From: [Mycobacterium] vasticus
GTDB taxonomy: Bacteria; Actinomycetota; Actinomycetes; Mycobacteriales; Mycobacteriaceae
Direction: 5' to 3'
Length of the DNA stretch: 64,000 bases
Assembly: GCF_020181595.1 (NCBI RefSeq)
Contig: NZ_CP084028.1
Location: forward strand, 2,105,731 to 2,169,730
The notes under the pieces are model-generated. The model was not told the origin of the DNA, made no database searches, and worked only from the letters and a program-made list of their open reading frames with translations. Of this stretch, positions 36,656 to 46,512 are shown piece after piece (the first letter of the stretch is position 1; every line of letters starts with the position of its first letter). A program made the position numbers and the translations under genes.

Positions 36656-38956
36656 TCAGTCTTCTTTGCCGATCAGCTTGCCCAGGGCTTCGCGGTCGGA
36701 TGCCAGCAGCTCGTCGATACGCGGCTGGTTCACATCGGCGACGATGATCTCGCCGACCTCCTGGTTGACGCTGCTGAAGATGCCGTGTTCCTTCATCTTC
36801 TCGGTCTGGTACAGGTTGTCCTGGGTGGGCGTGACGTAGTGCACCGCAGCGGCTTTGAACCGATGGATCAGCCACACGTGGGTCAGGTCCATCAGTCGCT
36901 TCTGCCGGAGCTTCTCGGAGAAGGTGTTCTGGTCGCGCACGGTCAGAATGCTGCGGCCGTGCCGGTCCTTGATCGGGTCGACGATCACGTTGGCCAGCTT
37001 TTCGTCACCGTCGCCGTAGATCCCGAGTTCGAGCACATCGGATCCGGGCCGGGTCGGCCGCAGTTGGACCCGCAGCTTCTCGCCGACCTGATAGTGCGCG
37101 GCCCACAGTGCCAGCCAGTCCTCCAGCAGCTTCTTGGGCACCTCGGTCTGCACCAGGTGCTGATGCTGGGTGGATCCGGCACCCATCGCCTTGGTGGTGG
37201 CGGTGCGCCCGGACGAGGCGGCCAGCGCGGCGTCGCTGCGCGGCCCGCCGACCAGCGTCTGCGGTGTGCGGTAAGGGGATTCGACCAGCCGCATCTTGCG
37301 CTGCAGGCGGGCCAGCGCCAGCATCCCGTCCTGCAGCAGAGTGGCCGCGAACTCTTCGGAGGCCACACCGTCGACCTGATGCCCGCCGTAGGTGATGAAG
37401 TTGAAGACGAAACCCAGCTTGCCGATCTCGGCCGGGAAGGCCCGCATCTGGTCGTCGGTCATTCCGGTGGTGTCCCAGTTGAACGACGGCGACAGGTTGT
37501 AGGCCAGCATCTGGTCGGGGTACACCGCGTGGATCGCCTCGGCGAACTCACGGGCCTCGGCGAGGTCAGCGGTCTTGGTCTCCATCCACAGAATGTCGGC
37601 GAACGGGGCCGCGGCCAGCGACTTGGCGATTGCATAGGGAATGCCGCCGCGCACCTGGAAGTACCCCTCGGGGGTCTTCGCTCGATCGCAGTCCCAGCCC
37701 GGGTCGGCGTTGAGCTCCGCGGCTTTCGCCCGTGCGGTGTACAGCGATGCGCGGAAAGCGAATTCGCGCCATTGCGCGGCGGTCATCTCCTTGGGCTCGC
37801 CCTCCCGTTCGGCGAAGGCCAGCATCTCGGCGACCGCGTCGGCGAACGTCATCAGCCCGGCGTCGTTCTGCCAGGCCTCCACGAATTTCGATTCGATGTC
37901 GTCGAAGAGGGCGTCCACCGACTGCGTCCCGTCGCTGTTCCAGCCCTGCGCGGCCGCGGTGATCAGCGCGGTGATGCCCTGGCGTTCCAGCCAGGTGTCG
38001 GCCTCGGCGTACTCGCCTTCGGGCAGGGCGTAGAGCAGGTGGCCGTTGATCTCCTTGATTCCCGAGTTGTAGAAGCGCCGGGTCATCGCCAGGAAACACG
38101 CCTTGTACGACGGGATCTTCAGGTTGGTGGTGCCCAGGATGAACGGCTGGTCGCGCTCGTCGGAGCGGCTCTCGACGAGGTTGGCCGCCTCGGCGTCGGT
38201 ACGCGCCACGATGATGCCCGGCACGCCCATCATGTCCAGCTGGAAGCGGGCGGTGTTCAGCCGCTTGATCTGTTCATCGGACGGTACCAACACCTTGCCG
38301 CCCTGGTGTCCGCACTTCTTGGTGCCCGGGCGCTGGTCCTCGATGTGGTAGCCGGGGACACCGGATTCGACGAAGCGCCGAATCAGGTTGCGCACGTGCG
38401 GATCACCCCCGTGGCCGGTGTCGGCGTCGGCGATGATGAACGGGCGGTAGTCGACAGCGGGAATGGCGGCGCGCTGTTCGGGCGTCATCTGCAGGCGCAG
38501 GTACTGCTGGTTGCGGTCGGCGGTGAGCAGGGCGCGGACCAGGCCGGCGGCCTCGTCGGGCACCTGACTCAGGGGGTAGCTGGCCAGGTCGGGGCCGGGG
38601 TCTTCGTTGATCGAGCCCTTCGCCGAGGTCGCCCACCCGCCCAGGTAGATGCCCTCGATGCCGACCCGCTTCATCACCACCGCCTGGCCGGGCGAATATG
38701 GGCCGAAGGTGGTGATGCTCTTCTTGGCGGCGAACAGTTCCCGCAACCGCGCGTAGAACGCGGTGGCCGCTTCCCGCGCGACCGGATAGTCGGCGGGGAT
38801 GGTGCCGCGTTGCTCGACGATCTGGCGGGCGGAGTAGAGGCGGGTGATGCCCTCGAAACGGGGGCTGTCGAAGTACTTCTGGATGGCGGCGACATCGGCA
38901 GCGAGATCCGGTTGCGTCGGTGCACTCGCTGCGGTGTTCGTCTCGATGGTCGTCAT
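36656..38956 (-). CDS. aceA: isocitrate lyase, long form (ICL2/AceA)
   Basis: A 766-residue isocitrate lyase of the glyoxylate (and methylcitrate) pathway. Catalytic KKCGHQ with Cys215; ADADTGHGG at about 177-185 binds metal. The C-terminal half, beyond about residue 600 ([25 protein letters not shown] onwards), is the extra domain that distinguishes ICL2, which in M. tuberculosis is activated by acetyl-CoA. Here the gene is whole, whereas H37Rv carries it as split aceAa/aceAb. ATG at 38956 follows AGGAGCG. Essential for growth on fatty acids. Confidence 0.95.
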   Translation of the reverse strand: MTTIETNTAASAPTQPDLAADVAAIQKYFDSPRFEGITRLYSARQIVEQRGTIPADYPVAREAATAFYARLRELFAAKKSITTFGPYSPGQAVVMKRVGIEGIYLGGWATSAKGSINEDPGPDLASYPLSQVPDEAAGLVRALLTADRNQQYLRLQMTPEQRAAIPAVDYRPFIIADADTGHGGDPHVRNLIRRFVESGVPGYHIEDQRPGTKKCGHQGGKVLVPSDEQIKRLNTARFQLDMMGVPGIIVARTDAEAANLVESRSDERDQPFILGTTNLKIPSYKACFLAMTRRFYNSGIKEINGHLLYALPEGEYAEADTWLERQGITALITAAAQGWNSDGTQSVDALFDDIESKFVEAWQNDAGLMTFADAVAEMLAFAEREGEPKEMTAAQWREFAFRASLYTARAKAAELNADPGWDCDRAKTPEGYFQVRGGIPYAIAKSLAAAPFADILWMETKTADLAEAREFAEAIHAVYPDQMLAYNLSPSFNWDTTGMTDDQMRAFPAEIGKLGFVFNFITYGGHQVDGVASEEFAATLLQDGMLALARLQRKMRLVESPYRTPQTLVGGPRSDAALAASSGRTATTKAMGAGSTQHQHLVQTEVPKKLLEDWLALWAAHYQVGEKLRVQLRPTRPGSDVLELGIYGDGDEKLANVIVDPIKDRHGRSILTVRDQNTFSEKLRQKRLMDLTHVWLIHRFKAAAVHYVTPTQDNLYQTEKMKEHGIFSSVNQEVGEIIVADVNQPRIDELLASDREALGKLIGKED

Positions 38957-39128
38957 GGAATTACGCTCCTGTTCGCCCCGATTCAGCCTTCGTCTCCCAC
39001 GTATTGTGCCGTCGGTGGCTGAGCGACATCGCGGTTTTGCCATACAACTTTCGCGCACTGTCGCCGATGCCGGGGCCGTCGGTTGAATCCCGTGGATTTG
39101 GCGGCTGACGTGGCTAAGCTGAGACGCC

Positions 39129-39458
39129 ATGACGACCCGGTCAAACCGGTGGCACAGCCGCTGGGAGGCGCGGCAGATGAGCCGCCGCTTCGCCGGGGTC
39201 GGTGTTCGGATTCCGGCGGCCCGGCTGCGACAGCTGGCCGCCGGCGCGCCACCGGCCTCGGCAGAATCGGTCGACTACACGTTCGCGCTCGCCGCGACCG
39301 AGATCATGCGCGAGCAGCGATTGGCCCGGGCGCAGCGCAACCGGCGCCGGCTGGTGCATGCGCTGATCGTGGCCGGGTTGATGGTGGCGGCGCTGAACCT
39401 GCTGATCTGCATGGGCTACCTGTTCATCAGCTTGGCGCTGCACGAACCGGTCATCTGA
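39129..39458 (+). CDS. small single-span membrane protein, mycobacterial
   Basis: A 109-residue protein. The N-terminal 75 residues are Arg-rich and soluble ([21 protein letters not shown]), and one membrane span follows at about 78-100 ([27 protein letters not shown]). No family recognised. A TAAGCT box eight bases before the ATG suggests leaderless transcription. It is divergent from aceA over 172 bases. Confidence 0.6.
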   Translation: MTTRSNRWHSRWEARQMSRRFAGVGVRIPAARLRQLAAGAPPASAESVDYTFALAATEIMREQRLARAQRNRRRLVHALIVAGLMVAALNLLICMGYLFISLALHEPVI

Positions 39459-39527
39459 GCCCGCGAGGCTGCCCCTGTTACGCGTACGCCGCCGGCAAGT
39501 GCGGTAGCGTCAACCCCGCCGCTGTGA

Positions 39528-39543
39528 CGGAACCCGGGTTCCG
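39528..39543. promoter_or_regulatory. 16-base perfect palindrome upstream of mmpS
   Basis: CGGAACCCGGGTTCCG is a perfect palindrome 55 bases before the mmpS start at 39598. It has the size and symmetry of a TetR-family operator, and the TetR gene of this operon lies downstream of mmpL. Confidence 0.5.
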
Positions 39544-39597
39544 CGGACTGTCCTGCGGTCGACTTGACGCGACGAAGGCAGGGGAGGCGGGCACCCG

Positions 39598-40029
39598 GTG
39601 TATGGCTTGTTCAAGCGGTTCTGGATTCCGCTGCTACTCGTGGTTGTCATAGCCCTGGGCGGGTATGCGATTACCCGGATTCGCGGATCCCTGGGACATC
39701 ACGGCCCGAATCTTGCGGAGGGCTCCGCCATCACCGAGAACTTCAATCCGAAGCGCATTACCTATGAGGTCAGCGGGACAGGCGGGACCGCGAACCTGAA
39801 CTACCTCGACGAGAACGGTCAGCCGAATCTGATCGAAAACGCCGCCCTGCCATGGTCGTTCACGATCATCACCACCCTGCCGTCGATGTCGGCCAACATC
39901 CTGGCCCAGGGCGACCGCAACACCCGTAACCTTCGGTGCCGGGTGACCGTTGACGACGTGGTGCGTGATGACCGGGCCAGTGCCGACACCATCAAACCGT
40001 TCATCTACTGCTTGGTGAAAAGCGTATGA
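39598..40029 (+). CDS. mmpS: MmpS family transport accessory protein
   Basis: A 143-residue protein: a single N-terminal membrane anchor (about 5-25), then an exported beta-sandwich with EVSGTGGTANLNYLDENGQP and CRVTVDDVVRDD, ending CLVKSV. MmpS proteins work with MmpL pumps in lipid and siderophore export or drug efflux. GTG at 39598 follows AGGGGAGG. The stop overlaps the mmpL ATG by four bases (ATGA). Confidence 0.93.
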   Translation: MYGLFKRFWIPLLLVVVIALGGYAITRIRGSLGHHGPNLAEGSAITENFNPKRITYEVSGTGGTANLNYLDENGQPNLIENAALPWSFTIITTLPSMSANILAQGDRNTRNLRCRVTVDDVVRDDRASADTIKPFIYCLVKSV

Positions 40030-42875
40030 GCCCCACCGCACACACGAGCGCCCGTCGCCCCTTCATCGGCCACCTGGTCCGGATCTTCTCGGTGCCGATC
40101 ATCTTGTTCTGGGTGCTGCTCGTGGTCGTCCTGGGCGCGGTGGTGCCCTCGCTCGGCGAGGTCGCGGCCACCCGGTCGGTGCCGATCAGTCCTATCGATG
40201 CACCGTCGTACAAGGCGATGCTCAATATCGGAAAGGTGTTCCAGCAGTACGACTCGGACTCCACGGCGATGGTCGTGCTGGAGAGTGAGGAACCGGTCGG
40301 CGAGGCGGCGCACAAGTACTACGACGAGATCGTCGCCGAGCTGCTGGCCGATCACGAGCACGTGCAGAACGTCCAGGACTTCTGGAGTGATCCGCTGACC
40401 GCGGCGGGCTCGCAGAGCGTGGACGGCAAATCCGCCTATGTGCAGATCTTCCTCAACGGTTCGCAGGGTACGACCGCCAGCCACGAGTCGGTGGCGGCGG
40501 TGCGTGACATCGTCGCCTCGGTCCCCGCGCCACCGGGTATCAAAGCCCACGTCGCGGGCAACACCGTTCTCAATGCCGACACCAGCGTGGCCGGCCATCA
40601 AAGCATGCACCGGCTGGAGTTGGTGTCGATCGTCATCATCATCGTGATGCTGCTCGCCGTCTACCGCTCGGTGGTGACGATGCTGATATCGATGGTCGCC
40701 ATCGGCCTGGGACTGTTCGCCGCGATGAGTGTGACGGCCGCGGTCGGCAACATGAACATCATCGGCTTGACGCCCTACGCGGTGAGCATGGTGACGATGT
40801 TGTCCATCGCCGCGATCACGGATTATCTGATCTTTCTCCTCGGCAGATATCACGAGGAGCGAGCGAACGGCCTCGATCGCGAAGATGCGTTCTACGTCTC
40901 CTACAGCGGTGTCTCGCACGTCATCCTGGGTTCCGGGCTGACCATCGTCGGCGCCCTGATGTGTCTGAGCATGACGACGCTGCCCTATTTCCAGACGATG
41001 GGTCCGCCCTGCGCGATCGCGATTCTGGTCGTGATCGTCGCGTCGCTGACCCTGACACCGGCGATCCTGACCGTGGCATCGAAGTTCGGGTTGCTCGACC
41101 CCCGACAGAGACTGTCGACGCGGAACTGGCGCAAGGTCGGCACCAGCACGGTGCGCTGGCCCATTCCGATCATCTTGATGACCAGCGCGCTCGCCGTCAT
41201 CGGTTTCATCAGTCTGCTGACGTATGTGCCGCAGTACAACGACCAGAAGTTCACCCCCGCCGACATGCCCGCCAACCTGGCCATGGCCGTCGCGGACCGG
41301 CACTTCTCCCAGGCCCGGATGAACCCCGAACTGTTGATGCTCGAAACCGATCACGACCTGCGCACCCCCGCGGACATGCTGGTGATCGAGAAGGTCGCCA
41401 AGTCCGTCTTTCGGATGCGGGGAATCGATCGGGTGCAGACCATCACCCGCCCCCTGGGCGCACCGATCGAACACAGCTCGATCCCGTTCCTGCTCGGCGC
41501 GCAGAACGCCGGCACGTTGCAAGCCGCGAAGTTCAACAACGACAACACGGCGCAGATGCTCGAACAGGCCGACGAGATGAGCGTCACCATCGCGGCCATG
41601 GAACGCATGTACGACGTCACCAAGGAGATGAGCGAAACCACGCAGAGCATGGCCGGCAGAACCCATGAGTTGGTGGAGACCACCGAGCAGCTACGCGACG
41701 ACATCGCCGATTTCGACGACTTCTGGCGACCTATGCGCAGCTACTTCTACTGGGAGCCGCACTGCTACGACATCCCGATCTGTCACTCGCTGCGGTCGAT
41801 CTTCGACATGATGGACGGCATCGATCAGCTCGCCGAACAGATGGTCGGCCTCAACGTCGACATCGACCATATGGCCGAGTTGACCAAGCAGATGTTGCCT
41901 GCGTTGCAGCAGAACCTCGAGTCGATGACCAAGATGCGCGACTTCATGATCGCCACCCACAGCACCATGGCCGGCACGCAGGCCCAGCAGCAGGAATTGG
42001 CCAAAGGCGCCACCGAGATCGGCCTGTACTTCGATCAGGCCAAGAACGACGATTTCTTCTATCTGCCGCCGGATGTGTTCGACAATCCCGACTTCCAACG
42101 TGGCATCAAGATGTTCATGTCGCCGGACCACAAATCGGTCCGGATGATCATCACCCACCAGGGCGACCCGGCCTCGGTGCAGGGCATCGCACATGTTCGG
42201 GACCTCAAAGACGTTGTCGCCGAGGCCCTCAAGGGCACCCCGCTGGCCAGTGCGAAGGTCTCGTTGGCCGGCACCGCATCGTTGTACGCCGACATGCAGG
42301 ACGGTGTTGTCATCGACCTGATGATCGTGCTCATCGCATCGCTGATCCTGATCTTCGCGATCATGCTGATCATCACCCGCAGCGTGATGGCCGCCCTGGT
42401 GATCGTCGGCACCGTGGCCGCATCCCTGGGTATCGCGTGTGGGCTGTCGGTCCTGCTCTGGCAGGACATCCTGGGCCTGGGCGTGCAGTGGATCGTGATC
42501 CCGCTGTCGATGGTGATCCTGCTGGCGGTGGGTTCGGACTACAACCTGCTGCTGGTATCCCGCCTTCGAGAAGAGATCCACGCCGGCCTTAACACCGGCA
42601 TCATCCGAGGCGTGGGGGCCACCGGGCGCGTCGTCACCGCGGCCGGCCTGGTGTTCGCCTTCACCATGATGGCGATGATCGTCAGCGACCTGCGCGTGGT
42701 CGGCCAACTCGGCACGACTATCGGTATCGGCCTGATCATCGACACGCTGATCGTGCGGGCGTTCATGACGCCGTCGATCGCCGCGGCGCTGGGCCGCTGG
42801 TTCTGGTGGCCGCTCAACACCTTTGAGATCACCCGGCGTGGCCGTGGCGGGCACGAGCCGAGGCCGGCGCAGTAG
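40026..42875 (+). CDS. mmpL: MmpL-family RND lipid transporter
   Basis: A 949-residue RND superfamily pump with the MmpL layout. One helix at about 20-40, a first periplasmic domain, and a helix bundle at about 195-380 including the GTDY-like SIAAITDYLIFLLGRYH. A long second periplasmic loop with a coiled-coil-like region (about 510-680, YFYWEPHCYDIPICHS) follows, then a second bundle from about 755 with [12 protein letters not shown]. The Asp-Tyr pairs are the proton-relay residues. Closest in style to MmpL4/MmpL5. Substrate unknown, probably a lipid made with the nearby FAAL. Confidence 0.93.
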   Translation: MSPTAHTSARRPFIGHLVRIFSVPIILFWVLLVVVLGAVVPSLGEVAATRSVPISPIDAPSYKAMLNIGKVFQQYDSDSTAMVVLESEEPVGEAAHKYYDEIVAELLADHEHVQNVQDFWSDPLTAAGSQSVDGKSAYVQIFLNGSQGTTASHESVAAVRDIVASVPAPPGIKAHVAGNTVLNADTSVAGHQSMHRLELVSIVIIIVMLLAVYRSVVTMLISMVAIGLGLFAAMSVTAAVGNMNIIGLTPYAVSMVTMLSIAAITDYLIFLLGRYHEERANGLDREDAFYVSYSGVSHVILGSGLTIVGALMCLSMTTLPYFQTMGPPCAIAILVVIVASLTLTPAILTVASKFGLLDPRQRLSTRNWRKVGTSTVRWPIPIILMTSALAVIGFISLLTYVPQYNDQKFTPADMPANLAMAVADRHFSQARMNPELLMLETDHDLRTPADMLVIEKVAKSVFRMRGIDRVQTITRPLGAPIEHSSIPFLLGAQNAGTLQAAKFNNDNTAQMLEQADEMSVTIAAMERMYDVTKEMSETTQSMAGRTHELVETTEQLRDDIADFDDFWRPMRSYFYWEPHCYDIPICHSLRSIFDMMDGIDQLAEQMVGLNVDIDHMAELTKQMLPALQQNLESMTKMRDFMIATHSTMAGTQAQQQELAKGATEIGLYFDQAKNDDFFYLPPDVFDNPDFQRGIKMFMSPDHKSVRMIITHQGDPASVQGIAHVRDLKDVVAEALKGTPLASAKVSLAGTASLYADMQDGVVIDLMIVLIASLILIFAIMLIITRSVMAALVIVGTVAASLGIACGLSVLLWQDILGLGVQWIVIPLSMVILLAVGSDYNLLLVSRLREEIHAGLNTGIIRGVGATGRVVTAAGLVFAFTMMAMIVSDLRVVGQLGTTIGIGLIIDTLIVRAFMTPSIAAALGRWFWWPLNTFEITRRGRGGHEPRPAQ

Positions 42876-42882
42876 GTCATCG

Positions 42883-43512
42883 ATGAATTCGAGACTGCGC
42901 CAACGCACCGAAGGTCGCCTTGACCGTTCGCGTGATCCGGTCATTCTCGATGCGGCACTGGCAGCATTGACCGAGAACGGCTACCGCGACACCAATATGA
43001 ACGACATCGCCGCGCGCGCGGGTGTCGGCAAGGCCGCGATCTACCGCCGCTGGTCGTCCAAAGCCGCCTTGATCACCGACGCGCTGGTGTACTGGCGGCC
43101 CGACCTGGTCGATGACGACGTGCCGGACACCGGCAGCCTGGCCGGCGACTTCGACGCACTGGTCGAGCGGGTGGCGCGTCACGACAGCGGGGTGATCCCC
43201 AATGATCTGGTGCTGCGCGTGGCCCTGGAGGCGATGCAGGACCAGCAGCTCGCCTCAGCCCTTGATGATCTGCTGCTGCTCAAGGGTGGGCGTTTGGTGA
43301 CGGCCATCCTCGAGCAGGCCGTGGCGCGCGGTGAGGTCGCACCCGGCCAGGACTGGTCGCTGATCGCCGACGCCCTGACCGGGATGGGACTGATGCGGAC
43401 CGTCACCGGTCAGAGGTTCGACGCGACATTCATCCGGGCCGTCATCGACACGATCATCCTGCCCGCGGTCAGCGCGGCGAACGCCAAACACGGTGGCCAG
43501 AGCGCGATCTGA
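42883..43512 (+). CDS. TetR-family regulator of the mmpS-mmpL operon
   Basis: A 209-residue repressor. HTH in about 15-60: VILDAALAALTENGYRDTNMNDIAARAGVGKAAIYRRWSSK. The C-terminal domain is a ligand-binding bundle. It starts eight bases after mmpL, so it is the third gene of the operon and likely autoregulates it through the palindrome at 39528-39543. Confidence 0.87.
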   Translation: MNSRLRQRTEGRLDRSRDPVILDAALAALTENGYRDTNMNDIAARAGVGKAAIYRRWSSKAALITDALVYWRPDLVDDDVPDTGSLAGDFDALVERVARHDSGVIPNDLVLRVALEAMQDQQLASALDDLLLLKGGRLVTAILEQAVARGEVAPGQDWSLIADALTGMGLMRTVTGQRFDATFIRAVIDTIILPAVSAANAKHGGQSAI

Positions 43513-43533
43513 GCGTTCGTGCAGCCGACGGCG

Positions 43534-44409
43534 TCAACCGATTCGGGCCAGCCGGGGCACCAATTCGTCGCCGAGTCGGCGGATGAACCCGACGGGGTCG
43601 GGATTACCGGGCAGCGGCCCGGTGTGGACCAGGTCGAATCCCAGGCCGGCGCAGTATTCCACGGTCCGCAGGTAGCCGTCGAGGTCGGCGAACGGGTCCG
43701 CGAACAGGCCGACGGTTTTGCGGATCTCACCCGGATCGCGGCCGATCTCGTCGCAATGCCGCCGCAGCACATCGATTTTGCGAGCCAGATCATCGGGCCG
43801 CAGCACGGTACCGTTGCGGTTCCACACGTCGGCGTAGCGGGCAGCCAGTCGCAGTGTCTTCTTCTCGCCACCACCGCCGATCAACACCGGTGGCTGCCGG
43901 GTCGGCCGGGGCTCGCAGATGGTCTCGGCCAGCCGGTAGTGCTTGCCGACGTAGGATCCGTCGTCGTCACTCCACATCTGCCGGCAGATCTGCAGCGCCT
44001 CCTCCATCATTTCGAAGCGATCACCCAGCGGTGGCAGCGGCACACCCAGACCGGCGTGTTCGCGCTCGTACCAGCCCGTCCCGATTCCGAAGATGAACCG
44101 GCCTCCCGACAGAACGTCCAGCGTGGCGGCGGTTTTGGCCAGCACACCGGGATGACGGTAGGTGACCCCGGTGACGAGCACACCGAGCGGGATGGTGCGG
44201 GTCGAGGCGGCGACGAAGGCCAGGGCGGTGTAGCACTCCAAAAAGGGGTCCTGGGCGCGGCCGAGTTGCTCCATCTGAAAGAAGTGGTCCTGCATGGTGA
44301 ACATCGCCGCGCCGGCGTCTTCGGCGGCTGTGGCGGCTCCGGCCAGCACCGGTCCGAGCCGAGCCGGGTCACCGGGCTGAAAATCGACGAAATGAATGCC
44401 CAATTGCAT
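43534..44409 (-). CDS. LLM-class F420-dependent oxidoreductase
   Basis: A 291-residue luciferase-like TIM barrel: GIHFVDFQPGDPARLGPVLAGAA, TMQDHFFQMEQLG, IPLGVLVTGVTYRHPGVLAKTAATLDVLSGGRFIFGIGTGW and PPVLIGGGGEKKTLRLAARYAD are the LLM subfamily hallmarks for F420. It reduces or oxidises an unknown compound with F420H2. It converges with the TetR gene and is divergent from the FAAL. Confidence 0.88.
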   Translation of the reverse strand: MQLGIHFVDFQPGDPARLGPVLAGAATAAEDAGAAMFTMQDHFFQMEQLGRAQDPFLECYTALAFVAASTRTIPLGVLVTGVTYRHPGVLAKTAATLDVLSGGRFIFGIGTGWYEREHAGLGVPLPPLGDRFEMMEEALQICRQMWSDDDGSYVGKHYRLAETICEPRPTRQPPVLIGGGGEKKTLRLAARYADVWNRNGTVLRPDDLARKIDVLRRHCDEIGRDPGEIRKTVGLFADPFADLDGYLRTVEYCAGLGFDLVHTGPLPGNPDPVGFIRRLGDELVPRLARIG

Positions 44410-44544
44410 TGTCGTGACTGTCCTTTGCTGTCAAAGCGGATGATGGCAAACAGACGGGACGCGGACGGTCCGGTCCATCAAGTAGGTGCAACCATGCGGC
44501 CGTACAGATGCTTCCGGCTCCGCCGGGACAATATCGGGGGCGCT

Positions 44545-44550
44545 TAGACT
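44545..44550 (+). promoter_or_regulatory. probable -10 box of the FAAL gene (leaderless)
   Basis: TAGACT six bases before the ATG at 44557; no ribosome binding site is visible. Confidence 0.55.
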
Positions 44551-44556
44551 ACGGGC

Positions 44557-46389
44557 ATGGATCACCCGGCACTGGGGCAGTCGGCACCGGCGCAGGGCCT
44601 GGTGCAGATCGAAGAGTGTCTCGACGCGGACGGCGGCATCGTGCTGCCGCCCGGCGCCACCCTGATCTCGCTGATCGACCGCAACATCGCCCACGTCGGG
44701 AACGCGGTGGCATTCCGCTACCTCGACTACGCCGGGCCGGTCGAGGGCCGCGCGATGGAACTGACCTGGGTACAGGTCGGGGTGCGGACGCGGGCCATCG
44801 CCGGCCGACTGCAACAGGCCACCGCCCGGGGCGATCGAGTGGCGATCCTGGCACCGCAGGGACTGGACTACGTCACCGCGTTCTACGCGTCGCTCAGGTG
44901 CGGCACCGTCGCGGTGCCACTGTTCGCCCCCGAGCTTCCCGGTCACGCCGAACGCCTCGACACCGCCCTGCGCGACTGCACCCCGGCGGCGGTGCTGACC
45001 ACCGCGGCGGTGCGGCACACCGTCGATGACTTTCTGAGCAGGCTGCCGGCTTCGTTGCGGCCGCAGGTCATCGTCATCGACGAGGTACCGGATTCGGCAG
45101 CGGCGGCGTTCGTGCCCGTCGACATCGATGTCGACGAGGTATCGCACCTGCAGTACACCTCCGGTACCACCCGGGCACCGGTAGGCGTACAGGTGACGCA
45201 CCGGGCAGTTGCCACCAACCTGTTGCAGATGATCCTGTCGATCGACATGCTGGATCGAAACACCCACGGCCTCAGCTGGTTACCGCTGTATCACGACATG
45301 GGCCTGTCGATGATCGGGTTTCCGGCGGTCTACGGCGGCCACTCCACCCTGATCTCGCCGACGGCGTTCATCCGCCGCCCGCACCGCTGGATTCAGGCCC
45401 TGTCCGATGCCTCGCGGCGCGGCCGGGTCGTCACCGCGGCACCGAACTTTGCCTACGAGCTGACCGCCCAGCGCGGTGTGCCCGCGCCTGATGCTGACAT
45501 CGATCTGTCGAACGTGGTGATGATCATCGGTTCCGAGCCGGTGAACATGACTGCCATCACGGCGTTCAACGAGGCGTTCGCGCCATACGGCTTGCCGCGC
45601 AGCGCCATCAAACCGTCCTATGGGATCGCCGAAGCCACGTTGTTCGTGGCGACCATCGAACCCGACGCCGAGGCGAGTGTGCTGCACATGAGCCGCGAGC
45701 AGCTCGGTGTGGGATGTGCTGTTCCGGTGGCCTCCGGCTCCCCGGATGCGGTGGCCCAGGTGTCGTGCGGTCGCGTCGCCCGCAGCCTGTCGGCGGTGAT
45801 CGTCGACGCCGACGCCGAGTTGCCCGACGGACACATCGGTGAGATCTGGCTGCACGGTGACAACGTGACCGCCGGCTATTGGGGCCGCCCCGAGGAGACG
45901 CGCCGGGTGTTCGGCGCCCGGTTGCAGACCCCGTTGACGCAGGGGAGTCACGCCGAGCGGGTTCCCATCGGGGCCGACTGGCTGCGCACCGGTGACCTCG
46001 GGTGTTACCTGGACGGCGAGCTCTACATCACCGGTCGGACCGCCGATTTGATCGTCATCGAGGGCCGCAGCCACTATCCCCACGACCTTGAGAACACCGT
46101 GGCGCAGTCCTCGCCGATGGTGCGCAGCGGTTACGCGGTGGCGTTCACCGTGGCCGCCGAGCCGGTCGATGAGCTGGTGATCATCGCTGAACGGGCTACC
46201 GGCACCGGGCGAAAAGACCCGGCCCCGGCGGTCACCGCGATCCGCTCTGCGGTGAAGCGTGTACACGGACTGATCGCCGCGGACGTCCGGCTCGTTCCGG
46301 CGGGTGGCCTTCCGCGCACTACCAGCGGCAAGCTCGGGCGGACGGCGTGCCGCCAGCAATACCTTGCGGGCGCGCTGGATTCACGCTGA
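44557..46389 (+). CDS. fatty-acyl-AMP ligase (FAAL/FadD)
   Basis: A 610-residue adenylate-forming enzyme. LQYTSGTTRAPVGVQVTH is the P-loop; SWLPLYHDMGL and KPSYGIAEATLFVA follow; WLRTGDLGCYLDGELYITGRTADLIVIEGRSHYPHDLE is the hinge region and C-terminal domain. These signatures are of FAAL type, which hand acyl-adenylates to polyketide synthase carrier domains and not to CoA. No PKS or ACP gene lies in the window. C-terminal catalytic Lys in GKLGRT. A role in making the lipid exported by the flanking MmpL pumps is inferred. Confidence 0.9.
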   Translation: MDHPALGQSAPAQGLVQIEECLDADGGIVLPPGATLISLIDRNIAHVGNAVAFRYLDYAGPVEGRAMELTWVQVGVRTRAIAGRLQQATARGDRVAILAPQGLDYVTAFYASLRCGTVAVPLFAPELPGHAERLDTALRDCTPAAVLTTAAVRHTVDDFLSRLPASLRPQVIVIDEVPDSAAAAFVPVDIDVDEVSHLQYTSGTTRAPVGVQVTHRAVATNLLQMILSIDMLDRNTHGLSWLPLYHDMGLSMIGFPAVYGGHSTLISPTAFIRRPHRWIQALSDASRRGRVVTAAPNFAYELTAQRGVPAPDADIDLSNVVMIIGSEPVNMTAITAFNEAFAPYGLPRSAIKPSYGIAEATLFVATIEPDAEASVLHMSREQLGVGCAVPVASGSPDAVAQVSCGRVARSLSAVIVDADAELPDGHIGEIWLHGDNVTAGYWGRPEETRRVFGARLQTPLTQGSHAERVPIGADWLRTGDLGCYLDGELYITGRTADLIVIEGRSHYPHDLENTVAQSSPMVRSGYAVAFTVAAEPVDELVIIAERATGTGRKDPAPAVTAIRSAVKRVHGLIAADVRLVPAGGLPRTTSGKLGRTACRQQYLAGALDSR

Positions 46390-46407
46390 GCCCACCGCGC
46401 TCCCGTC

Positions 46408-46429
46408 GCACACAGCGCGCACACAGCGC
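46408..46429. repeat. tandem 11-base repeat
   Basis: GCACACAGCGC occurs twice in direct tandem just after the FAAL stop codon, within the 123-base gap before the PPE gene. Confidence 0.8.
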
Positions 46430-46512
46430 AGGCATGCCGTGCACCAAAATCAGCTAGTTAGCCTTCCTAAATCTGGCCGGCATGGTGGCCGGCGCGCGGA
46501 CAAGGGGAGGCA

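Noticed and set aside
36785..39022. 745-codon open frame on the + strand over isocitrate lyase
   Set aside because: Composition is that of a shadow, and the minus-strand isocitrate lyase has full catalytic motifs.
38957..39128. RamB-type box in the aceA promoter region
   Set aside because: AAAGTT and GCAAAA are present, but not with the spacing of a RamB site.
39459..39597. Riboswitch-like leader of mmpS
   Set aside because: I looked for cobalamin and other known cores and found none; only the 16-base palindrome stands out.
40005..41666. 553-codon minus-strand frame over mmpL, and similar ones at 41691-42944 and 48317-49735
   Set aside because: His/Asp/Arg-rich shadow translations of MmpL coding sequence without any recognisable motif.
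46456..46475. Possible IdeR half-site (TTAGCCTTCCTAA) upstream of the PPE gene
   Set aside because: Aligned to the 19-base consensus it fails at too many positions unless one base is deleted; not credible without other support.
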